64,000 nucleotides of DNA from Alistipes sp. Lineage in GTDB: Bacteria; Bacteroidota; Bacteroidia; Bacteroidales; Rikenellaceae. Location of the stretch: contig JAHHQN010000001.1 in NCBI GenBank assembly GCA_020026375.1, positions 62,001-126,000 on the forward strand, written 5' to 3'. Below, in pieces: positions 34,608-42,121 of the stretch (position 1 is the stretch's first letter; each line of letters begins with the position of its first letter). The position numbers were made by a program, and so were the translations under genes. The notes under the pieces were generated by a model that did not search any database, was not told the DNA's origin, and saw nothing but the letters and a program-made list of their open reading frames with translations.

Positions 34608-35288
34608 ATGAAAGACCACACTCCGGGATATGTTTACATACTCACCAATCCGAGTTTCAGGGAGGATTGGGTCAAAATCGGCAAGAGTTCGCGTCCTGTC
34701 GATATCCGCTCCAAGGAGCTGGACAATACAGCCGTGCCGCTACCCTTCGAGATATACGCCACGATGAAAACCGCCAAATACAACGAGGTGGAGAAACTCG
34801 TCCACAAGACCATCGACCGTCTGACCGACCTCCGTATCCGCCAGAGCCGCGAGTTCTTCAATGTATCACCACAGATGGCACTCGATATCTTCAAGGACAT
34901 TGCCACCGCCATCGACGACGCACAAATCGTCACCTACATTGACAACAAGCCGATACTCCACCCTACCGATATCCCGACCGCCCCGAAACATCACCGCGAG
35001 GTACGACGCGGCCGCTTCAAGTTCAGCATGGCCGGTATCCGCATCGGCGAAACAGTAATTTTCACCCCTACACAAGTGGAGGTGAAAGTAGCCACCGACG
35101 ACTCGATCGAGTATGAGGGGCGCATCTACAAGCTAAGTCCCTTCGTCGGCACTTTCATGCCCGAGGAGCATCGCAACACATCGGGAGCCTATCAAGGTGC
35201 CAAATATTTCACCTATAAGGGCATCACCCTCGATAACCTGCGCACCCGAAACGAACAAGCCGACAACAACAAAGCAAAGGAGAGGTAA
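34608..35288 (+). CDS. GIY-YIG (T5orf172-like) family protein
   Basis: The product is 226 residues. The N-terminal 100 residues match the T5orf172/MUG113 branch of the GIY-YIG nuclease superfamily: GYVYILTNPSF, WVKIGKSSRPVDIRSKEL and a helix with ENE-like acidic residues (YNEVEKLVHKTI). Residues about 130-215 form a separate beta-rich C-terminal region (ETVIFTPTQVEVKVATDD), which in related proteins may bind DNA or protein. Such proteins occur both in mobile elements and as solitary chromosomal genes; there is no mobile element here. The biological role is unknown. Confidence 0.75.
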   Translation: MKDHTPGYVYILTNPSFREDWVKIGKSSRPVDIRSKELDNTAVPLPFEIYATMKTAKYNEVEKLVHKTIDRLTDLRIRQSREFFNVSPQMALDIFKDIATAIDDAQIVTYIDNKPILHPTDIPTAPKHHREVRRGRFKFSMAGIRIGETVIFTPTQVEVKVATDDSIEYEGRIYKLSPFVGTFMPEEHRNTSGAYQGAKYFTYKGITLDNLRTRNEQADNNKAKER

Positions 35289-35317
35289 CCCCTCTCCCCC
35301 TCCGTCTTCACACCAGA

Positions 35318-35358
35318 CAGCCCCATGCGACGCGGCAAAACCGTGTCACATGGGGCTG
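35318..35358 (+). terminator. Hairpin between GIY-YIG gene and xpt
   Basis: A long stem (35318-35358, one mismatch, loop CAAAA) is followed by ATATTTTC. It lies between convergent genes and most likely ends the plus-strand gene. Confidence 0.65.
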
Positions 35359-35417
35359 ATATTTTCAATCCGGCTGCGCTACATCTTCCTCTCTGAAGGA
35401 AAGCGGCTTCGACGGAT

Positions 35418-35987
35418 TTATTCCTTCAACTTGATTTGACAGTTGTCGAGACTCTCGATGATGGCCAGCGACTCCACATGAATGCCCTCACCGCGCAACA
35501 GATCGCCGCCCTGCTGAAAACCCTTCTCGATGAGGAAACCCATGCCCGACAACTCGGCACCGGCCTGTTGCACCAAGTCGATGATGCCCTTGGCGGCGTT
35601 ACCGTTGGCCAGGAAATCGTCAATGAACAGCACCTTGTCGCCACGGTGGAGGTAATCGCCGCTCACACACACCGTGTAGCTGCGGTTTTTGGTGAAGGAG
35701 TAGACCTCGGTGGTGAGCATGTTCTCCATCGTGCTGGGCACCTTCTTCTTGACGAAGACCACCGGTACCTCCAGCAGATAGCCGGCCATGATGGCCGGAG
35801 CAATACCGCTGGCCTCGATGGTCAGAATCTTATTGATGCCGCTGCCCGAAAAACGGCGTACCAGTTCCTCGGCCATGGCCATCATCAGTCGGGGGTCCAT
35901 CTGATGGTTGATGAAACTGTCGACCTTGAGAATGCCACCCTCGAAACATCGGCCGTCATGCATGATGCGTTCCTTGAGTTGTTTCAT
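35418..35987 (-). CDS. xpt: Xanthine phosphoribosyltransferase
   Basis: Xpt salvages xanthine to XMP using PRPP. The product is 189 residues, the usual size. Diagnostic segments are the N-terminal MKQLKERIMHDG, NHQMDPRLM, ILTIEASGIAPA and the PRPP-binding loop VLFIDDFLANGNAAKGI. In Firmicutes this gene is often under a purine riboswitch; here the leader is only about 25 bases, so none is present. The start at 35987 was chosen for the conserved N-terminus. It is monocistronic. Confidence 0.93.
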   Translation of the reverse strand: MKQLKERIMHDGRCFEGGILKVDSFINHQMDPRLMMAMAEELVRRFSGSGINKILTIEASGIAPAIMAGYLLEVPVVFVKKKVPSTMENMLTTEVYSFTKNRSYTVCVSGDYLHRGDKVLFIDDFLANGNAAKGIIDLVQQAGAELSGMGFLIEKGFQQGGDLLRGEGIHVESLAIIESLDNCQIKLKE

Positions 35988-36018
35988 TGTTTCAGGAAAA
36001 TTTAGATGAATTATTTTA

Positions 36019-36026
36019 CAAATATA
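36019..36026 (-). promoter_or_regulatory. -7 element of xpt promoter
   Basis: TATATTTG on the minus strand, 31 bases before the xpt ATG. No well-spaced -33 was found. Confidence 0.45.
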
Positions 36027-36171
36027 GGACGGATTTGTCGGAAATGTCCACCCGAAGGACACGGGTTGTCAACATCTTTTCGTCAGCCCCTCGCCGACAC
36101 CTGCGACCGACACCCCACGCACGGCTGCGCATGATATCCAATATCTAATAGGTATCCCCCAGCCGACGCGC

Positions 36172-36201
36172 AAAAAAAAAGCCCGTCCGCGAGGGACAGG
36201 C
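36172..36201 (-). terminator. Terminator of the AraC-family gene
   Basis: An 8-bp stem (36181-36188 with 36194-36201) followed by nine T residues on the minus strand. Confidence 0.88.
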
Positions 36202-36213
36202 CGTGGTGATATC

Positions 36214-37116
36214 TCAACCCTTGCGCTTGTAACGCGAGGGGGAGGTTCCGGTGTGCTGCTTGAAGTACTTGCCGAAGAACGACTGTGTGGAGAAGTTGAG
36301 TTTGTAGGCGATTTCCTGAATGCTCAGTCCCGAATATTTCAGCAGGGCCTTGGCCTCCAGGATAACCGACTCGTCAATCCACCGCGCCGCGGTCTTGCCG
36401 CTCACCTCCTTGACCACCGATGACAGGTACTTGGGGGTGATGTCCAGCTGCTTGGCATAGAAGCTGACGTTGCGCTCCTGCGTGTTGTATTTCTGCAACA
36501 GTTCCACAAAGCGGTTGAAAATGACCTCGCAGCGTCCCTGCTTCTGCTCGCCGGGCAGTTCGCGCTGGTTGATTTCTGTGATGATGTAGAAGGCAGTGGT
36601 GAAGAGTGTGCGGATAATCTCATGGCGGTAACGCTCCTTGTCGCTCTTGAGCATGGTCTTGATGAGCTGGAAGAGCTGGCGTATCTCGTCGACGTCCTGC
36701 TGCGTGACCTGAAGCACGGGGGCCTTGCCGAAGCGCATGTAGACGGGCAGCGAGGTGGAGAGGTCAATCTGAATCTCGTTGACGAACGATTTGGAGAAGG
36801 CCAGCACATAGGCCGCCGCGTTGGACGAACACTTCACCGTGCGGATAATGGTATCGGGATTGAAGAATACTATCGTGTTGGGCTTCACCTGATAATTCAC
36901 CATGTCGATGGACACGGTGGCCTCGCCCGACATCATGATGATTGCCGAGAAACCGTCGATGGAAATGGGATATTCCGCAGTGGTGTTGCGTTGGGTATCG
37001 AGTGTCGTAATTATCAAATCGTCAGAAAGATAGAAGACATCGCTCATCTCCTTTTTGATACGCGAAATGGATACTTTGCGCAGATTTTCTCTTCCTGTTT
37101 TAGGACTTTCAGCCAT
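36214..37116 (-). CDS. AraC family transcriptional regulator
   Basis: The product is 300 residues. Residues about 45-110 form a cupin-like ligand domain (GFSAIIMMSGEATVSIDMVNYQVKPNTIVFFNPD). Residues about 205-298 form the two-helix AraC DNA-binding domain (VSFYAKQLDITPKYLSSVVKE and SIQEIAYKLNFSTQSFFGKYFK, ending TGTSPSRYKR). The ligand and targets are unknown. It has its own promoter and terminator, and the adjacent lipid kinase/apbE pair runs in the same direction upstream. It could regulate those genes, but nothing in the sequence proves it. Confidence 0.9.
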   Translation of the reverse strand: MAESPKTGRENLRKVSISRIKKEMSDVFYLSDDLIITTLDTQRNTTAEYPISIDGFSAIIMMSGEATVSIDMVNYQVKPNTIVFFNPDTIIRTVKCSSNAAAYVLAFSKSFVNEIQIDLSTSLPVYMRFGKAPVLQVTQQDVDEIRQLFQLIKTMLKSDKERYRHEIIRTLFTTAFYIITEINQRELPGEQKQGRCEVIFNRFVELLQKYNTQERNVSFYAKQLDITPKYLSSVVKEVSGKTAARWIDESVILEAKALLKYSGLSIQEIAYKLNFSTQSFFGKYFKQHTGTSPSRYKRKG

Positions 37117-37135
37117 AATAGCACAATTTTTCCGA

Positions 37136-37166
37136 CAAATTTAACAAAATGTCGATGAAATTACAA
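37136..37166 (-). promoter_or_regulatory. Promoter of the AraC-family gene
   Basis: TAAATTTG (37136-37143) is preceded after 20 bases by TTG (37164-37166) on the minus strand, 20 bases before the start codon. Confidence 0.6.
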
Positions 37167-37196
37167 GCATTCGCCCGCTAAAGTTTTCAAAAAAAT

Positions 37197-38060
37197 TTAC
37201 TCTCGGGGAGCCATCACACGCAGTCCGCCCGCAATGCACTCTATATGAAGCGGAAACTCGGCGCCCTTCTGTCCGTCGACATCGGTCGGCTCGTTGATGG
37301 TCGAGCGGATATCCAGCTCACGCACCTGCAAATGGTGGACGATATTGGGATTTCCGCCCATGAGATAGCGTCCCATGGCCAGCGTCGAGCGCAGGAAATT
37401 CTTTTTCTCGAGCATCAGACAGTCGAATTTGCCGTCCTTGATGGACGAGCGGCGCGCCAGGTGGAAACCGCCGGCGGTCTCGCCATTGAAGACCAGCACC
37501 ATCAGCGAACTGAGGTCGAACGAGCGGCCGTCGGCCACCACTTCCAACGGCACAGCGTGCATGGCGCGGAACTCCTTGAAGCCCTCGATGATGTAGGCCA
37601 GCTTGCCGATGCGGTGCTTCACCTCGTCGGAGGTGCGCTGCGAGGTGGTGGTGAAGATGCCGAACGAGAAGATGTTGACAAAATAGATGTCATTGACCTT
37701 TCCGCAGTCGACCCTGTCCTCCACACCCGTGGCAATCTGATGTGCCGCCTCGAGCGGATTTTTCGACATGCCCACCGCTCCGGCGAAATCGTTGGCCGTG
37801 CCGGCCGGAATCACGCCCACGGGAATGTCGAGTCCCTTTTTCTTCATGGCGTTGAGTACGAAATTCACCGTTCCGTCGCCTCCGGCCACCACCATCAGGT
37901 CGATGTCCTCGTGGCCGTCGAAGGGATTGCGGTCGAAGGAGATGAGCTGCGGCTCGATCTCCCAGCCGTTCTGGCGGAAAATGTCACATATTTCTGTCGC
38001 ACACTTTTCGATTCTACCCTTACCCGAACGGGTATTGTAGAGAAAAACTGCTTTCTTCAT
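37197..38060 (-). CDS. YegS/BmrU-type diacylglycerol/lipid kinase
   Basis: The product is 287 residues with the diacylglycerol-kinase catalytic fold. The nucleotide motif GGDGT is at 60-64, and PVGVIPAGTANDFAGAVG is the second conserved region. The C-terminal beta domain includes SSLMVLVFNGETAGGFHLA and IKDGKFDCLMLEK. Members phosphorylate lipids such as diacylglycerol or phosphatidylglycerol; the substrate here is not known. It starts 15 bases after apbE on the same strand and is probably co-transcribed with it. Confidence 0.87.
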   Translation of the reverse strand: MKKAVFLYNTRSGKGRIEKCATEICDIFRQNGWEIEPQLISFDRNPFDGHEDIDLMVVAGGDGTVNFVLNAMKKKGLDIPVGVIPAGTANDFAGAVGMSKNPLEAAHQIATGVEDRVDCGKVNDIYFVNIFSFGIFTTTSQRTSDEVKHRIGKLAYIIEGFKEFRAMHAVPLEVVADGRSFDLSSLMVLVFNGETAGGFHLARRSSIKDGKFDCLMLEKKNFLRSTLAMGRYLMGGNPNIVHHLQVRELDIRSTINEPTDVDGQKGAEFPLHIECIAGGLRVMAPRE

Positions 38061-38075
38061 ATCTCAAAAAAATAT

Positions 38076-39089
38076 CTATTCCAAAATCAGGGGTTGCATG
38101 GCCGGAGAGATGTAGACCTTGTAGTCATCGTCGCCCTCGCCGGCAAAGATGAAGAGGACCTTCATGTGGGGGTGCCTGTCGACAAAGGCCATGGCATCGT
38201 CGGCCCCCAGCGCCATGAACATCGTGCCGAAGGCATCGGCCTCGGCACAGGTGGGAGCCACCACCGTGGCCGACAGCAGACGCGAAACGGCACTGCACCC
38301 CGTACGGGGGTCGATGGTGTGGGCCACCTTGCGGCCCTCGGCATCGAGGTAGAAGCGGCGGTAGTTGCCCGAAGTGGCCAGCGCGCCCTCGTTGATTTTC
38401 ACCACACGCGTCAGGTAGTCACCCTCGGTCATGTTGCCGTCGAAGGGGGTCTCCACACCGATGCGCCACTCGCGGTTCTTGGGGCTAGAGCCTTTGCAGA
38501 CCACCTCGCCGCCAATCTCCACCATGTAGTTGCGCGCACCGAGCGACTCGAGACGCCGCGCCAGCAGGTCGACCGTGTAGCCCTTGGCTATCGAGTTGAA
38601 ATCGAGCTGCATGCGCTCGTCGGCCTTCACCAGACGACCCTCCACGACCTTCACCTTGTCGTAGCCCACGAACTGCAACAGCGAGTCGACATTGGGACGC
38701 GCGTCATGTTCGCGGCCGGCAAATCCCCACGCCTCGACCAGCGGCTTGACCGTCACATCGTAACGTCCACCACAAAGGCGCGAAACGGAGTCGGCCAGAC
38801 GGAGATTGAAGGCGATGTGGGCGTCCACCGAGTCGGTGAGGTTGCGGTTGAGCCGGCTCAGCAGCGAGTTGGCATCGAAAATCGACATCGAAGCCTTGGC
38901 CTCGGCGTCGACCTCGCCGGCCAGACGGAACACCTCCTGCTGGGTTACCCCCTCCACATCGGCCGTCAGGTGCATGGTTGTACCGAGCATCTCGCGGCTC
39001 ACACTGATGAAATCATGACGGGGCGAGCAGGCCGCCAGCAGTGCGGCGACACCCAGCACAACCCCGTTTAACAGTCCGAATTTTCGCAT
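38076..39089 (-). CDS. apbE: FAD:protein FMN transferase ApbE (lipoprotein)
   Basis: ApbE attaches FMN covalently to threonine of envelope flavoproteins such as the NqrB/NqrC and RnfD/RnfG subunits. The product is 337 residues with a lipoprotein signal ending LLAAC (Cys21). Core motifs are MLGTTMHLTADV, YDVTVKPLVEAWGF, LDFNSIAKGYTVDLLARRL, MVEIGGEVVCKG, the ALATSGNYRRFY loop and HTIDPRTGCSAVSRL, followed by CAEADAFGTMFMALG. No target flavoprotein is in the window. The ATG at 39089 gives the lipoprotein signal. Confidence 0.94.
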   Translation of the reverse strand: MRKFGLLNGVVLGVAALLAACSPRHDFISVSREMLGTTMHLTADVEGVTQQEVFRLAGEVDAEAKASMSIFDANSLLSRLNRNLTDSVDAHIAFNLRLADSVSRLCGGRYDVTVKPLVEAWGFAGREHDARPNVDSLLQFVGYDKVKVVEGRLVKADERMQLDFNSIAKGYTVDLLARRLESLGARNYMVEIGGEVVCKGSSPKNREWRIGVETPFDGNMTEGDYLTRVVKINEGALATSGNYRRFYLDAEGRKVAHTIDPRTGCSAVSRLLSATVVAPTCAEADAFGTMFMALGADDAMAFVDRHPHMKVLFIFAGEGDDDYKVYISPAMQPLILE

Positions 39090-39110
39090 AAAATGGTTCT
39101 CTTTTGCAGG

Positions 39111-39142
39111 CAAAAATACTATTTTCAAGCCACAACATGAAA
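39111..39142 (-). promoter_or_regulatory. Promoter of apbE-lipid kinase unit
   Basis: TATTTTTG (39111-39118) is preceded after 20 bases by TTTC (39139-39142) on the minus strand, 21 bases before the apbE ATG. Confidence 0.6.
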
Positions 39143-39201
39143 TTTATGTTATAAAATAGGAATATTTTTCATTTTTCGGCGGTTAATTCTCAATTATTTT
39201 A

Positions 39202-39209
39202 TACCTTTG
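39202..39209 (+). promoter_or_regulatory. -7 element of rpsO promoter
   Basis: TACCTTTG, 71 bases before rpsO. The leader between could carry S15 autoregulation, but I cannot draw a known structure. The -33 is unclear. Confidence 0.5.
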
Positions 39210-39280
39210 CCCAACGCTCTGGCGCTATTCACGGTAAGGGGAATGCGTCGTAGAGTGGAACTAAATAAACTTATATCACA

Positions 39281-39553
39281 ATGGCTTATTTAACAGCTGA
39301 GAAAAAGCAGGAGCTTTTCGGTCAGTACGGCAAGTCTAACACTGACACTGGTTCTCCCGAGAGCCAAATCGCATTGTTTTCGTACCGTATCAACCACCTT
39401 ACGAACCACCTCAAGAACAACAAGCACGACTTCGGCACACAGCGTTCGCTGCTGCGTCTGGTAGGTAAGCGTCGCCAGTTGTTGGAGTACCTGAAAGAGG
39501 TTGACATCGAGCGTTACCGCGCTATCATCAAGACTCTGAACCTCCGCAAGTAA
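39281..39553 (+). CDS. rpsO: 30S ribosomal protein S15
   Basis: S15 binds 16S rRNA early in small-subunit assembly. The product is 90 residues, the normal size, with the conserved GSPESQIALFSYRINHLTNH, KHDFGTQRSLLRLVGKRRQL and IIKTLNLRK. As in many bacteria, pnp lies directly downstream, here after a terminator-like hairpin. Confidence 0.98.
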   Translation: MAYLTAEKKQELFGQYGKSNTDTGSPESQIALFSYRINHLTNHLKNNKHDFGTQRSLLRLVGKRRQLLEYLKEVDIERYRAIIKTLNLRK

Positions 39554-39565
39554 TCCTGAGGAAGA

Positions 39566-39604
39566 AATGAGGGCAACCCCCCACGGGGATTGCCTTCATT
39601 TTTC
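39566..39604 (+). terminator. Terminator between rpsO and pnp
   Basis: A stem of about 15 bp with one G-T pair (39566-39580 with 39585-39600, loop CCAC) is followed by a T run. Partial read-through into pnp is likely, as I see no separate strong pnp promoter. Confidence 0.75.
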
Positions 39605-39650
39605 ATTAACAAACGTCATATATCGAAACACATTATAGGTAAAAAATTCT

Positions 39651-41894
39651 ATGGAAGAGAAGAAGCTGTACAATGCTGTCCGTAAAGTCATTACTCTGAG
39701 CGACGGTCGCCAGATTGAGATTGAAACGGGCAAACTGGCCAAGCAGGCCGACGGCTCTGTTGTGGTAAAGATGGGCGACACCATGTTGCTCGCCACAGTG
39801 GTTGCCGCCAAAGACGCAAAACCCGACACCGATTTCATGCCCCTGCAGGTGGAATACAAAGAGAAGTATGCCTCTTGCGGCCGCTTCCCCGGTGGTTTTA
39901 TGAAGAGAGAAGGAAAAGCCAACGATAGCGAGATTCTGGTAGCCCGCCTCATCGACCGCGCGCTCCGCCCCCTCTTCCCCGCAGACTATCACGCCGAAGT
40001 CTACGTTACCGTAAACCTCATCTCGGCCGACAAGGATATCCAGCCCGACGCTCTGGCAGGTCTGGCAGCATCGTCGGCCCTCGCAGTTTCTGACATTCCG
40101 TTCGGCGGCCCCATCTCGGAGGTGCGCGTGGCCCGCATCAACGGCGAATACATGATCAACCCCTCGTTCTCGCAGATGAACGACGTCGACCTCGACATCA
40201 TGGTCGCAGGTACCATCGACAACATTCTGATGGTCGAGGGTGAGATGAAGGAGGTATCCGAGGAGGTAATGCTCGGCGCCATCAAGTTCGCCCACGAGGA
40301 AATCAAGAAGCACTGCGCCGTTCAGATGGAGCTCTCGAAGGAGCTGGGCAAGGACGTGAAGCGTACCTACTGCCACGAGGTCAACGACGAGGAGCTGCGT
40401 CAGACCATCATCACCGAACTCTACGACCGCGCTTATGAGATTGCCACCAGCGGCACCATGAAGCACGAGCGCGAGGACATGTTCAACGCCCTGGAGGAGG
40501 AGTTCGCATCGCGCTACACCGAGGAGGAGCTCGAGGAGAAGGCTCCCCTGATTCACAAATACTTCCACGACGATGTGCAGAAGAAGGCCATGCGCAACAT
40601 GATTCTCGACGAGGGCAAGCGTCTCGACGGCCGTAAGACCGACGAAATCCGCCCCATCTGGTGCGAGGTAGGCTACCTGCCCGCCGCCCACGGTTCGGCC
40701 ATCTTCACCCGCGGCGAGACCCAGTCGCTCACCACTGTGACACTGGGTACCAAGCTCGACGAGAAGGTCAAGGACGAGGTGCTGGTTCAGGGTTCGGAGC
40801 AGTTCGTGCTGCACTACAACTTCCCCCCCTTCTCGACCGGCGAGGCCAAGGCCGCACGCGGTTTGAGCCGTCGTGAAATCGGTCACGGCCACCTGGCATG
40901 GCGCGCCCTCAAGCCCATGGTTCCCGTAGGCGAGGAGAACCCCTACGCCGTACGCGTGGTATCCGACATTCTGGAGTCGAACGGCTCGTCGTCGATGGCC
41001 ACCGTCTGCGCAGGTACTCTGGCACTCATGGACGCAGGTGTGAAGCTCAAGAAGCCCGTATCGGGTATCGCAATGGGTCTGATTACCGACTCGGCCAGCG
41101 GCAAGTGGGCCGTGCTGTCGGATATCCTGGGCGATGAGGACCACCTGGGCGACATGGACTTCAAGGTCACCGGTACCCGCGACGGTATCACCGCCACCCA
41201 GATGGATATCAAGGTCGACGGTCTGTCGTATGAGGTGCTGGCCACCGCTCTGGAGCAGGCTCGCAAGGGTCGTATGCACATTCTCGACAAGATTACCGAG
41301 TGCATCGCGGAGCCCCGTGAGGACTACCGTCCGTTCGTACCCCGTATCAAGCAGATTACCATTCCTCAGGACATGATTGGTGCCGTAATCGGCCCCGGCG
41401 GTAAGGTTATCCAGGATATCCAGAAGACCACCGGCACCACCATCACCATCACCGAGGAGGACCAGAAGGGTATCGTCGACATCTTCGGCAGCGACAAGGA
41501 GGCCCTCGACGGCGCACTGGCACGCATCAAGGCCATCGTGGCTGTTCCCGAGGTGGGCGAGACCTACCACGGCAAGATTCGCTCGATTGTGGCCTTCGGT
41601 GCCTTCGTGGAAATCATGCCCGGCAAGGACGCCCTGCTCCACATCTCGGAAATCGACTACAAGCGTTTCGAGACCATGGAGGAGACCGGCCTGAAGGAGG
41701 GTGACGAAATCGATGTGAAGCTCATCGGCATCGATGCCAAGACCGGCAAGCTGAAGCTCTCGCGCAAGGCCCTGCTCCCCAAACCCGAAGGTTATGTGGA
41801 GCGTGAGCGCAGACCCCGTCCCGAACGTGCGGAACGCGGTGAGCGTCACGACAGAGGCGAGCGCAGACCCCGTCCCGACCACAAGAACGAATAA
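39651..41894 (+). CDS. pnp: Polyribonucleotide nucleotidyltransferase (PNPase)
   Basis: PNPase degrades RNA 3' to 5' by phosphorolysis as a trimer in the cytoplasm. The product is 747 residues. Two RNase PH domains (about 10-230 and 325-540; FPPFSTGEAKAARGLSRREIGHG, VVSDILESNGSSSMATVCAG) flank an alpha-helical linker. They are followed by a KH domain (IGPGGKVIQDIQ, about 580) and an S1 domain (YHGKIRSIVAFGAFVEIMPG, about 640-710). The C-terminal 35 residues are an Arg/Glu/Pro-rich tail (RPRPERAERGER) that may bind RNA or partners. The start at 39651 is family-like. Confidence 0.97.
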   Translation: MEEKKLYNAVRKVITLSDGRQIEIETGKLAKQADGSVVVKMGDTMLLATVVAAKDAKPDTDFMPLQVEYKEKYASCGRFPGGFMKREGKANDSEILVARLIDRALRPLFPADYHAEVYVTVNLISADKDIQPDALAGLAASSALAVSDIPFGGPISEVRVARINGEYMINPSFSQMNDVDLDIMVAGTIDNILMVEGEMKEVSEEVMLGAIKFAHEEIKKHCAVQMELSKELGKDVKRTYCHEVNDEELRQTIITELYDRAYEIATSGTMKHEREDMFNALEEEFASRYTEEELEEKAPLIHKYFHDDVQKKAMRNMILDEGKRLDGRKTDEIRPIWCEVGYLPAAHGSAIFTRGETQSLTTVTLGTKLDEKVKDEVLVQGSEQFVLHYNFPPFSTGEAKAARGLSRREIGHGHLAWRALKPMVPVGEENPYAVRVVSDILESNGSSSMATVCAGTLALMDAGVKLKKPVSGIAMGLITDSASGKWAVLSDILGDEDHLGDMDFKVTGTRDGITATQMDIKVDGLSYEVLATALEQARKGRMHILDKITECIAEPREDYRPFVPRIKQITIPQDMIGAVIGPGGKVIQDIQKTTGTTITITEEDQKGIVDIFGSDKEALDGALARIKAIVAVPEVGETYHGKIRSIVAFGAFVEIMPGKDALLHISEIDYKRFETMEETGLKEGDEIDVKLIGIDAKTGKLKLSRKALLPKPEGYVERERRPRPERAERGERHDRGERRPRPDHKNE

Positions 41895-41918
41895 TCAAAT
41901 TCCATGATGCGGTATTTC

Positions 41919-41945
41919 CGGCTCATTCCTCGAAAAAATGAGCCG
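41919..41945 (+). terminator. Hairpin downstream of pnp
   Basis: A 9-bp perfect stem (41919-41927 with 41937-41945) follows pnp, but no T tract is present, so it may act in mRNA processing rather than termination. Confidence 0.4.
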
Positions 41946-41950
41946 AAAGT

Positions 41951-41982
41951 ATTGCACAATTTGGCATACTTTTCTATATTTG
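41951..41982 (+). promoter_or_regulatory. Promoter of the 42.1-kb lipoprotein gene
   Basis: ATTG (41951-41954), a 20-base spacer and TATATTTG (41975-41982). The leader is about 130 bases, with a short GATATCG-type hairpin potential near 42025-42045. Confidence 0.6.
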
Positions 41983-42121
41983 CATAGCTTAAAGGGCAAT
42001 ATTCAGAACCTCACCTGTGGATAATATCGTAGCGATACTACATATTATATAAGTAAGATTCGGGATAGCCACCCGAAGCAAGCGTAAAAAGAAATTTATC
42101 AACACATTAAATTAATCTATC

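Noticed and set aside
34608..35288. GIY-YIG gene as a homing endonuclease in a mobile intron
   Set aside because: Flanking genes are intact and there is no intron or insertion-like boundary.
35988..36060. A possible purine riboswitch before xpt
   Set aside because: The promoter leaves only about 25 bases of leader, too little for the aptamer.
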